NCBI GenBank assembly: GCA_900539345.1
Contig: UQBS01000001.1
Coordinates: 62,001-126,000, forward strand
Direction of reading: 5' to 3'
Source: an uncultured Coriobacteriaceae bacterium
GTDB taxonomy: Bacteria > Actinomycetota > Coriobacteriia > Coriobacteriales > UMGS124
Length of the DNA stretch: 64,000 nucleotides
Under the pieces are notes generated by a model. That model did not search any database. It had not been told where the DNA came from and worked only from the letters and a program-made list of their open reading frames with translations. Both the position numbers and the translations under genes were made by a program. Shown here piece after piece: positions 54,036 to 61,881 of the stretch. How positions within the stretch are numbered: the first letter of the stretch is position 1; each line of letters starts with the position of its first letter.

Positions 54036-55001
54036 GTGGGCAAATTCATAGCAAAGCGCCTGCTACAGCTTGTTCCCATCCTTGTGGGCATCACGTTTTT
54101 GTCGTTCGCGCTCATGCAGCTGGCTGGCGGCGACTACGTGACCACCATGCTCGAAAACACCGGCGTCGCGGTCACGCAGGAGGTCATCGACGCGCGCAAG
54201 GCCGAGCTCGGTCTGGACCGTCCGTTCATCGAACAGTATCTTTCCTGGCTCGTGGGGCTCTTGCATGGCGACATGGGTACGAGCTTCGTGAGCGGCAAGA
54301 ACGTCTTCGCCACGTTCGTGCAGCATCTGCCTGCCACCCTTCTTCTTACGCTGAGCTCCGTCATCGCGACGCTCGTTATTTCCGTGCCGCTGGGGGTGTA
54401 TTCCGCCACCCATCACAACAAGGCGGCCGACTACATCGTGCGCGTCACGTGCTTTGTGGGCAACTCGCTGCCGAACTTCTTTGTTGCGCTGCTTCTCATA
54501 TATGTGTTTGCCCTGGTGCTGGGGTGGCTGCCGGTCATCTCTCCCATGCCTACGCTGAGCGCCTCGGGCGTGGACCTCACGGGGCTCGTGCTGCCCACGG
54601 CGACGCTGGCCATCGCGATGGTGTCAAAATACACGCGTCAAATTCGCGCTGCGGTGCTCGAGGAGCTCGGCAAGCCCTATGTTGCCGCCGCACGCTCGCG
54701 CGGCGTGGCCGGGCGCACCGTCCTCTTCAAGAGCGTGCTCAAGAGTTGCATGCTTCTCATCGTGACGCTGCTGGCGCTCTCCATCGGCGACCTTCTGGGT
54801 GGCACGGCCATCGTCGAGACCATCTTCATGTGGGACGGCGTGGGCAAGCTCGCCGTCGATTCCATCACCATGCGCGACTACCCCATGATCCAGGCCTACG
54901 TCGTGTGGATGGCAATCATCTACGTCCTGGTCAACCTTGTGAGCGACATCCTGTATCGCGCGCTTGACCCGCGTGTCGCGCAGCGGGAGGTGGAGGCATG
55001 A
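54036..55001 (+). CDS. Peptide/nickel-type ABC transporter permease, DppB/NikB type
   Basis: A 321-residue permease starting VGKFIAKRLLQLVPILVGIT. It has the usual periplasmic loop between helices 1 and 2 (LDRPFIEQYLSWLVGLLHGD) and the EAA region (ELGKPYVAAARSRGVAGRTV). The GTG start follows GTGGGGTAGAGC. It overlaps the next permease gene (ATGA). It is first in a five-gene operon of order B-C-A-D-E. Confidence 0.92.
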   Translation: MGKFIAKRLLQLVPILVGITFLSFALMQLAGGDYVTTMLENTGVAVTQEVIDARKAELGLDRPFIEQYLSWLVGLLHGDMGTSFVSGKNVFATFVQHLPATLLLTLSSVIATLVISVPLGVYSATHHNKAADYIVRVTCFVGNSLPNFFVALLLIYVFALVLGWLPVISPMPTLSASGVDLTGLVLPTATLAIAMVSKYTRQIRAAVLEELGKPYVAAARSRGVAGRTVLFKSVLKSCMLLIVTLLALSIGDLLGGTAIVETIFMWDGVGKLAVDSITMRDYPMIQAYVVWMAIIYVLVNLVSDILYRALDPRVAQREVEA

Positions 55002-55831
55002 GCCGTCCCTCTAATGCCACCGCGCGCAAGTTGGCGGTTTTTACGGTACTTGCGGTGATGCTCGTGCTCGCTGCTCTTTTCGCCGAGCATCTTTGCCCCT
55101 GCGACCCCTATGCGCAGAATCTGCGCGAGGCCCTGCAGGCTCCGAGCGAGACGCACCTTCTAGGCACCGACCGCTATGGGCGCGACATGCTCTCGCGTGT
55201 CATCATGGGCGGTCAGTCGTCCATTGCCTCCACGCTCGTGTGCGTTGCGGTGGTCACGGTGATTGGCACAGCTGTGGGAGTGGTCGCCGGCTGGCGGACA
55301 GGTGCGCTCGACACGCTGCTCATGCGCACTTCCGATGTGTTCCTCGCATTTCCCGGTCTTGTGTTTGCCCTGGCAGTTGCCGGTGTTCTTGGCGGAGGCA
55401 TCCAGAACGCGGTCATTGCCCTGTGTGCCATCGGCTGGCCTAAGTTTGCGCGGATCGCCCGTTCGCAGACGCTTGCCGTGCGCGATGCGTCCTTCATCCA
55501 AGCCGCTCGTATGCAGGGCACGAAGGGCCTTGCCCTCATCGTGCGGCATGTGCTGCCTAATATCGCCGGTCCCATCGTGGTGTGCGCGGTGCTCGACATC
55601 GGCACGATGATGATGGAGCTTGCGGGTCTTTCGTACCTGGGCCTTGGTGCCCAGCCGCCCATGGCGGAGTGGGGCTCGATGATGAGCGACGGGCGCAGCA
55701 TGCTGCAGACGGCCCCCTGGTGTGTGCTTGCGCCGGGTCTGGCGATCTTCATAACGGTTCTCGTGTTCAACCTGCTGGGCGACACGCTCCGCGACTATCT
55801 CGACCCCAAAAAGAAAGGAAGCGCATCATGA
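54998..55831 (+). CDS. Peptide/nickel-type ABC transporter permease, DppC/NikC type
   Basis: A 277-residue permease with the HLLGTDRYGRDMLSRVIMGG signature after the first helix and the EAA loop FARIARSQTLAVRDASFIQA. Both ends overlap neighbouring genes by four bases (ATGA), so the permeases and binding protein are translationally coupled. It makes the channel with the upstream DppB/NikB-like protein. Confidence 0.92.
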   Translation: MSRPSNATARKLAVFTVLAVMLVLAALFAEHLCPCDPYAQNLREALQAPSETHLLGTDRYGRDMLSRVIMGGQSSIASTLVCVAVVTVIGTAVGVVAGWRTGALDTLLMRTSDVFLAFPGLVFALAVAGVLGGGIQNAVIALCAIGWPKFARIARSQTLAVRDASFIQAARMQGTKGLALIVRHVLPNIAGPIVVCAVLDIGTMMMELAGLSYLGLGAQPPMAEWGSMMSDGRSMLQTAPWCVLAPGLAIFITVLVFNLLGDTLRDYLDPKKKGSAS

Positions 55832-57405
55832 CGCACGCAAGCAAGGGTTTGTCCCGCAGGGGGTTCGTTGGCCTGTCGGCTGGCGCGGGAGTCGCTGCGC
55901 TCATCGGGCAATCTGTGTTTGGCGCTCAGGTGCCGTGCAGCGCCCTGGCCGACGGTGCGACGTTCACATACGGTACCACCGGCTACGGCCCCGAGATGGA
56001 CGACGCGGGGCTCAACCCCCATGCTAACTATTCTGGCTGGAGCTGCGTGCGTTATGGCGTGGGCGAGACGCTCTTCAAGTTCTCCGATTCGATGGAGCCC
56101 GAGAGCTGGCTTGCCGAGTCCTACGAGTTCGCGGACGACACCACGGTCGTCATCAAGCTGCGCGAGGGCGTGCGTTTCTCCAGCGGTCGCGATATGGACG
56201 CGCAGGCCGTGAAGGAGTGTCTCGACGACCTGCTCGCCGTGCACGACAGAGCCCCGCTCGACCTTGAGATCGATACCATCGAGGCCGACGGCATGACGCT
56301 CACCATCACCACGAAGCGTCCCAAGCCCGCGCTCATCAACTACCTGTGCGACCCGTACGGCGCCATCATCGACATGCAGGCGGGTGTTTCCGCCGACAAC
56401 AACGTCGCAGGTACCGGACCCTTTGTCGCCACGTCGGTGAGCGACACCGAGATTGCGCTTGTGGCAAACGCCGACTATTGGGGAGGTGCCCCGTCGGTGG
56501 CGAACGTTTCCGTGCGATCCATCACTGACGGCGACACGCTCACCATGGCGCTGCAGGCCGGCCAGATCGACGCTTCCTACGGTTTGCCGTATGCGAGCTA
56601 TGCGCTGTTTGAGAACCCCTCGTTCAACATCGAGAGCTGCGAGACGAGCCGTGCCTTCTTTGCGCAGGCAAACTACGCCTCGCCTGTGATGAGCGACCCT
56701 GCCGTGCGCCACGCTCTTGCCCTGGGCATCGACAAGGAGAGCTTTGTCGAGGTCCTGCTCAACGGTCGTGGAGCCCCTGCGGTGGGCGCCTTCCCGAGCA
56801 ATTTCGCTTTTGGCAACGACACGGTGAGTGCTCCCGGCTACGACCCCGAGGAGGCAAAGCGGGTGCTTGAGGAGGCCGGCTGGGTCGACTCCGACGGCGA
56901 CGGTGTGCGCGAGAAGGACGGTCAGCGCCTGCACATCGTGTGGCTCACCTATCCCGGCAGGCAGGAGCTGCCGCTGCTCGCCGAGTCTGTCCAATTCTCC
57001 CTGGGCGAGATCGGCTTTGAGGTGGAGGTCAACTGCACGGCCAACCACACGAGCATCCGCACCGACGCCTCTGCCTGGGACGTGTACGCAAGCGCTCTTG
57101 TTACGGCACCCACCGGCGACCCCGAGTATTTCTTCTCCGCCACGTGCGTGACGGGCGCCCCCAAGAACTTTGGCGGATATTCCAACCCCGACCTGGACGC
57201 CTTGGCCGAGCAGCTCTCTGAGGAGTTTGACACGGGCAAGCGCGCTGAGCTTGCCACACAGATGCAGCAGGTGATTCTTGACGATGACGCCTACCTGTTT
57301 GCCTCGCATCTCACCATGGGTATTGTCTCGCGTTCCGGTGTGAACGGCATTGCCCCGCATCCGTGCGACTACTACGAGGTCACGGCCGACCTCGCGCTGG
57401 CGTAA
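55828..57405 (+). CDS. Family-5 peptide/nickel-binding protein with twin-arginine signal
   Basis: A 525-residue extracellular binding protein. The ATG at 55828 follows AAAGGAAGCGCATC and gives a twin-arginine signal (LSRRGFVGLSAGAGVAALIG) with likely cleavage near SALADG. A cysteine near residue 39 (VPCSALAD) is not in a lipobox. GTGPFVATSVSDTEIALVAN is the family signature. The position after the permeases rather than before them is unusual for this family. DppA-, NikA- or GsiB-like substrates are all possible. Confidence 0.9.
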   Translation: MTHASKGLSRRGFVGLSAGAGVAALIGQSVFGAQVPCSALADGATFTYGTTGYGPEMDDAGLNPHANYSGWSCVRYGVGETLFKFSDSMEPESWLAESYEFADDTTVVIKLREGVRFSSGRDMDAQAVKECLDDLLAVHDRAPLDLEIDTIEADGMTLTITTKRPKPALINYLCDPYGAIIDMQAGVSADNNVAGTGPFVATSVSDTEIALVANADYWGGAPSVANVSVRSITDGDTLTMALQAGQIDASYGLPYASYALFENPSFNIESCETSRAFFAQANYASPVMSDPAVRHALALGIDKESFVEVLLNGRGAPAVGAFPSNFAFGNDTVSAPGYDPEEAKRVLEEAGWVDSDGDGVREKDGQRLHIVWLTYPGRQELPLLAESVQFSLGEIGFEVEVNCTANHTSIRTDASAWDVYASALVTAPTGDPEYFFSATCVTGAPKNFGGYSNPDLDALAEQLSEEFDTGKRAELATQMQQVILDDDAYLFASHLTMGIVSRSGVNGIAPHPCDYYEVTADLALA

Positions 57406-57420
57406 GGGAGGAGCGGCATC

Positions 57421-58260
57421 GTGTGTGAGACGCCCGGCTCGCCGGCGACGGAGAACAGGGAGATAGCATCGGCGCGGCAGGGTGCCGTGCTTGCCTACGA
57501 TGGCGTGTGCGTCGCATGCGGCGACCGCATGGTCGTTGAGGGTACGAGCTTCTCCGTGGGAGCCGGGCGCATCGTGGGTCTTGTGGGCGAGTCGGGCAGC
57601 GGCAAGACCACCCTGCTCAAGGCTGCCATGGGCCTTCTCGACGAGGGTATGCGGGTGCAGGCTGGGCGCGTGCTCTACCAGGGAGAAGACGTGGCGAGCA
57701 TGAGCGCGTCGCGCTTGCGTGAGCTGCGGGGCAAGGAGATGGCGACCGTCTTCCAAGACAGCGCCGCCACCTTCTGCCCTGTGCGTCGCTTAAACGTGCA
57801 GGTGTGGGAGGCGGTGCGTCCCCATGTGCACATGAGCAGGCAGGAATGCGAGGCCCTGTTTTGCGAGACGCTCGAGAGCCTGGGGATTCACGAGCCGGCA
57901 AAGGTGGCGCGTGCATATCCGCATGAGCTTTCGGGCGGCATGGCGCAGCGCGTGGGCATCGCGGTGGCGCTCATGCTGAAGCCCAGGCTCCTTCTCGCCG
58001 ACGAGCCCACGAGTGCCCTTGATGTGACAACGCAAGCCCAGGTGGTGGATGTCCTGCGCGACGTGCATGCGCGCCTGGGGTGCGCCATCCTGCTTGTCAC
58101 GCATAACTTTAGGCTGGTAGAAGCCTTGTGCGACGACGTGGTGGTCCTGCGTCAGGGGTGTGTTGTGGAGCAGGGCCCCGTTGCGCGCGTGTTGGCCGAT
58201 CCTGCGGACGCATATACGCGCGCCCTCGTTGCCGCCGCGCCGCGCCTGAGGAGGGGATAG
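57421..58260 (+). CDS. Peptide/nickel-type ABC transporter ATP-binding protein, DppD/NikD type
   Basis: A 279-residue ATPase with Walker A GESGSGKTTLLKA, signature LSGGMAQRVGIAVAL, Walker [14 protein letters not shown] and LVTHNFRLVEAL. It is shorter than the other DppD-like ATPases here and lacks the cysteine-rich oligo_HPY tail, like NikD. The GTG start follows GGAGGAGCGGCATC. Confidence 0.92.
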   Translation: MCETPGSPATENREIASARQGAVLAYDGVCVACGDRMVVEGTSFSVGAGRIVGLVGESGSGKTTLLKAAMGLLDEGMRVQAGRVLYQGEDVASMSASRLRELRGKEMATVFQDSAATFCPVRRLNVQVWEAVRPHVHMSRQECEALFCETLESLGIHEPAKVARAYPHELSGGMAQRVGIAVALMLKPRLLLADEPTSALDVTTQAQVVDVLRDVHARLGCAILLVTHNFRLVEALCDDVVVLRQGCVVEQGPVARVLADPADAYTRALVAAAPRLRRG

Positions 58261-58262
58261 GG

Positions 58263-59021
58263 ATGTCTGACGTACGTTCCTCCACCAAGCCGGTGGTGTC
58301 GCTGCGCAACCTGAGCCTCTCGTATGGCCACGGCAAGGATGTGCACGAGGTCGTGCACAGCGTCTCGCTTGACGTGTTGCCTGGCGAGGTGCTGGGGCTT
58401 GTGGGCGAGTCTGGCTGCGGCAAGTCGACGGTTGCCAAATGCGTGGCCGGGTTCCTGAAGCCCTTCGCAGGCGACCTTGTGGTTTGCGAGGGTGCCGCTG
58501 AACCCGCGCGTGGTCCCCACAAGGTGCAGATGGTGTTCCAGGACCCGTCCTCTTCGTTTGACCCGCGACGTACGCTTGGCCAGTCGGTCACCGAGGGGCT
58601 GCGCAACGCCGGCACTCCGAAGGGCGAGGCGCTTGCCCGGGCAGGCGAGTTCTTTGAGCGATGCGGCCTTGCACGTGAGCTGCTCGATCGCTACCCCCAT
58701 CAGGTGAGCGGCGGGCAGTGCCAGCGTGCGGCTATCGCCCGCGCATTGGCGGCCCGTCCCGCCCTTCTTATCGCCGACGAGGCCACGAGCGCGCTCGACG
58801 TCACGGTGCAGGCGCAGGTGGTGACCCTGTTGCGCGAGCTCAACGCCGAATTTGGCATGGCGGTGCTGTTCATCTGCCACGACCTCGCCCTCGTCCAGGA
58901 CTTTTGCGACCGTGTGGCCGTGATGCGCGAGGGTCGCATTGTGGAAGTCGGCCCCACCGAGCAGGTCCTTTCCAGCCCGTCCGACCCTTATACAGCAAGT
59001 CTCATCGCCTCTGCGCTGTAG
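58263..59021 (+). CDS. Peptide/nickel-type ABC transporter ATP-binding protein, DppF/NikE type
   Basis: A 252-residue ATPase with Walker [14 protein letters not shown], signature VSGGQCQRAAIARAL, Walker B LLIADEATSALDV (the usual P replaced by A) and FICHDLALV. Like its partner it lacks the cysteine-containing C-terminal extension. It begins 2 bp after the preceding stop. Its last codons, for SLIASAL and the stop, are repeated twice downstream as non-coding tandem copies. Confidence 0.92.
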   Translation: MSDVRSSTKPVVSLRNLSLSYGHGKDVHEVVHSVSLDVLPGEVLGLVGESGCGKSTVAKCVAGFLKPFAGDLVVCEGAAEPARGPHKVQMVFQDPSSSFDPRRTLGQSVTEGLRNAGTPKGEALARAGEFFERCGLARELLDRYPHQVSGGQCQRAAIARALAARPALLIADEATSALDVTVQAQVVTLLRELNAEFGMAVLFICHDLALVQDFCDRVAVMREGRIVEVGPTEQVLSSPSDPYTASLIASAL

Positions 59022-59163
59022 GGCTGAGGCGATCGCGCTTCAGGGAAGAACCCGTCGTTGCAACTCAGTCTCATCGCCTCTGCGCTGTAGGGAGAGGGCG
59101 TCTGGGGTAATCGTGCTTCGGGGAAGAACCTGTCTGCCAGTCTAGTCTCATCGCATTTGCGCC
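58998..59163 (+). repeat. Tandem duplication of the 3' end of the preceding gene
   Basis: AGTCTCATCGCCTCTGCGCT followed by GTAGGG occurs at 58998 (coding end of the ATPase) and identically at 59067. A diverged, shorter copy begins at 59144. Units are 69 and 77 bp. The spacer parts, with CTTCAGGGAAGAACC or CTTCGGGGAAGAACC, are also similar, so whole units were duplicated. Confidence 0.85.
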
Positions 59164-59200
59164 GCGCCGAGACCGCCCCGACCTTTCCTCTTGCACAAAA

Positions 59201-59244
59201 AGAGGCCCCGCCCGCTGGCCGTGAAGCTAGCGGGCGGGGCCTCT
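59201..59244 (-). terminator. Strong terminator after the symporter gene
   Basis: AGAGGCCCCGCCCGCT and AGCGGGCGGGGCCTCT pair perfectly over 16 bp with a small inner stem. TTTTTGTG follows on the minus strand and TCGTTG on the plus strand, so it may also end the upstream ABC operon. Confidence 0.85.
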
Positions 59245-59273
59245 TCGTTGAAGCGCGGTATGAGGGGCACGGA

Positions 59274-60497
59274 TTACGCGGCCTTGCGCGCTTCCTTCCT
59301 GTTCTCGAGGTTGTTCACCACAACAGCGGCGCTGGCGTCGCCGGTGATGTTGACCGTGGTGCGGCCCATGTCGAAGATGCGGTCGATGCCAGCGACGAGC
59401 GCGATGCCGTCGACGGGCAGGCCCACGGAGGCGAGGACCATGGCGAGCATGATCATGCCAGCGCCGGGCACGCCGGCGGTGCCGATGGAGGCAAGCGTGG
59501 CGGTAAGCACCACGGTGGCCATCTGGCCGAAGTCAAGGTTGATGCCATAGCACGCGGCGATGAACATGGTGCAAACGCCCTGGTAGATTGCGGTACCATC
59601 CATGTTGATGGTGGCACCGAGCGGCAGCACGAAGGAGTAAATCTCGTCCTTCACGCCCATCTTCTTGTTGCACTCCATGTTGATGGGCAGGGTGCCCACG
59701 GAGCTGGCGGAGGAGAAGGCGAACACGATGGCGGGAATCATGGCCTTGAAGAAGGCGATCGGGCTCATCTTGCCCAGGAGCTTCACCGAGAGGGAGTACG
59801 TTACGGCCATATGCACGATGTAGCAGATGTACGCGGCGAGAAGCACCATCGCAAGGGAACCGAGAACCTTGGCGCCGTTGGTGGCAACGACGGGGGTGAG
59901 CAGGCAGAACACGCCGATGGGGGAGAGCTTGAGGATGACTTCCATGACCTTCATGAACACAAGGTTGAGACGCTGCACGCCGTCGGCGACGGGCTCGGCC
60001 TCCTTGCCCACGAGAATGATGCCGAAGCCGATGAGCAGTGCCATGACGATGATCTGCAGCATCGAGGAGCTCGACATGGGCGTGATGAAGTTGGAGGGGA
60101 AGATGTTGACCACGACGTCCATGATGGGCGTGGGGTCAGCGGCCTCGTAGGTCAGCTCGCTGGTGTCGAGCTGCGGGAAGAGGCCCCTGAACAGCGAGCC
60201 GGTAATCATGCCTAGGATGATAGCGATGGCCGTGGTGCACAGGTAGTACACGACGGTCTTGAGACCGATGGAGCCGACCTTGCGGATGTCGCGCATCGAG
60301 ATGATGCCGCTCATGATGGAGAAAAGCACGATGGGCACGACGATGAACTTGACGAGGTTCAAGAAGATCGTACCGATGGGCTTGACGTAGGTGTCGGCAA
60401 TGTCGACACAGCCTTGCATGAGCAGGCCTGCAATGATTGCCAGGACGAGTGCGATGAGAATCTGCATCGCCAAGGGCATCTTTTTGCGCTCGGACAT
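59274..60497 (-). CDS. Dicarboxylate/amino acid:cation symporter (DAACS family)
   Basis: A 407-residue inner-membrane transporter of the GltP/DctA/SstT family. It has the reentrant-loop serine-rich motif SSASSVGTLPINMECNK and the substrate/cation motif LGATINMDGTAIYQGV, with about eight hydrophobic helices. It imports glutamate, aspartate or C4-dicarboxylates with sodium or protons. The ATG at 60497 follows GAAAGGAGCGCCTTCG. Fumarate-like substrates would suit the flavin reductase encoded nearby. Confidence 0.92.
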   Translation of the reverse strand: MSERKKMPLAMQILIALVLAIIAGLLMQGCVDIADTYVKPIGTIFLNLVKFIVVPIVLFSIMSGIISMRDIRKVGSIGLKTVVYYLCTTAIAIILGMITGSLFRGLFPQLDTSELTYEAADPTPIMDVVVNIFPSNFITPMSSSSMLQIIVMALLIGFGIILVGKEAEPVADGVQRLNLVFMKVMEVILKLSPIGVFCLLTPVVATNGAKVLGSLAMVLLAAYICYIVHMAVTYSLSVKLLGKMSPIAFFKAMIPAIVFAFSSASSVGTLPINMECNKKMGVKDEIYSFVLPLGATINMDGTAIYQGVCTMFIAACYGINLDFGQMATVVLTATLASIGTAGVPGAGMIMLAMVLASVGLPVDGIALVAGIDRIFDMGRTTVNITGDASAAVVVNNLENRKEARKAA

Positions 60498-60560
60498 CGA
60501 AGGCGCTCCTTTCACTTGACGGGGACACAGGCATAGTCGTGCCCTCGGGTATGTAGCGGT

Positions 60561-60579
60561 AACAGTATAGAGGACTGTT
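60561..60579. promoter_or_regulatory. Dyad overlapping a possible -10 box of the symporter gene
   Basis: AACAGT (60561-60566) and ACTGTT (60574-60579) form an inverted repeat around seven bases. On the minus strand TATACT lies within it and could be the -10 box. No good -35 box is visible, so this is tentative. Confidence 0.3.
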
Positions 60580-60736
60580 CTTTATCGCACGAAAGCGTTG
60601 TGTTGCATTTGTTACGAAGTCGAAACGAATCAGCTCAATGGTCTATGGGGTGCGGTGGACGGCAGGACGAAACCCTACGCAGTGGTCGCGCTGTGGGTGT
60701 GACGACGCGTGCTGCGTTAGGTCCGCACTGCTTGCG

Positions 60737-61609
60737 CTATTGGGCGTTCTGGGCACCGTACACCTTGCGGGCGCATTCAAGCAGGGCATGCAGACGCGCC
60801 TGGGATTTGGGGAGATATACCAGGCCATACTGCGTGGTCACGTCTACGTCGAAGGGGATGGGGATGAGCTCCTGGTAGCGACCAGTCAACTGCTCGGGAA
60901 GGAGATGGACGGTGCGTGCGGGATTAAGCTGGTTCATGACCGCTTCGAAGCTGGAACCCGGCAGCTCTATGAGTTTGACTTCGGGACAGACCTTGTCGAG
61001 GTATTCGCGCAGGCGGGCGGCCCAGCGCTTGTTGAAGATGTAGACGTCCATGTCGACGAGGTCGGCTGGCTCGATGACCTCTCGGCTTGAGAGCGGGTTT
61101 TCGGGCGAGACCATGCAACAGCGCCTTGAGGTGAGCAGGGGCTCGAACGCAAAAGCACGATCCGGGGGCTCGATGCCTTCAATCACGTCGTAGTCCCCCA
61201 TGAGCAGGCCTTCGAGGGGATGCGAGTCCACATTGACATACTCGATTTTCGCGTTGGGGTGGCTGCGCAGGTATTGGGGGATGAATTTCGAGAAGAGCGC
61301 GAGCGAATATGTGGGCGACGACCCCAGGCGCAAGGTGGCGCGCATGATGCCGGCCTCCTCGCGGCATTGGGAGAGGAGCCGCTCAAGGCGCTCGTCGATG
61401 TCTTTACAGCCTTCGTAGAACAGGCACCCCGCCTCGGTAGGCGACACGCCTTGCGCGGTGCGCACGAGCAGGGGAAATCCCAGTTCACCTTCGAGCTTGC
61501 GAATATGCTGGGACACCGACTGCGGCGTCACGAAATGCTTGGCGGCGGCTTTGGAGAGGCTCCCCAAGTCGACGACGTCGATGAAAAGCTTGCGCTCGCT
61601 GTCTTCCAT
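60737..61609 (-). CDS. LysR-family transcriptional regulator
   Basis: A 290-residue LysR regulator. The N-terminal winged helix-turn-helix is clear (GSLSKAAAKHFVTPQSVSQH, about residues 16-35). The rest is the two-lobed effector-binding domain (LRLGSSPTYSLALFSKFIPQ near residue 96). AAGGGGGAGTC precedes the ATG. It is transcribed away from the exported flavoprotein gene, the usual LysR arrangement, so it probably controls that gene. Confidence 0.92.
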   Translation of the reverse strand: MEDSERKLFIDVVDLGSLSKAAAKHFVTPQSVSQHIRKLEGELGFPLLVRTAQGVSPTEAGCLFYEGCKDIDERLERLLSQCREEAGIMRATLRLGSSPTYSLALFSKFIPQYLRSHPNAKIEYVNVDSHPLEGLLMGDYDVIEGIEPPDRAFAFEPLLTSRRCCMVSPENPLSSREVIEPADLVDMDVYIFNKRWAARLREYLDKVCPEVKLIELPGSSFEAVMNQLNPARTVHLLPEQLTGRYQELIPIPFDVDVTTQYGLVYLPKSQARLHALLECARKVYGAQNAQ

Positions 61610-61881
61610 GACTCCCCCTTGGCCCTGAGCAAAACAAGTGACTGACTTTTCGGTTATACGACGTGTCAGCCGAGATCGCCCCTTTGTCGTCCCAGCTCAT
61701 ACGGGTTTCAATATATCGCTTTAACCCCCATCAAACAACCCGCACTTCTCAGCGCACGTCCGCGGGACTAGATTGTCCTTAACGCATGCATATGGCATGC
61801 AAAAGCAGGCGAGGCATCTCGGGGGAGAGGCCAAGGGATTGAATCCCACCTGCGCGGTTTCATACGAAAGGGGATTTTTGT

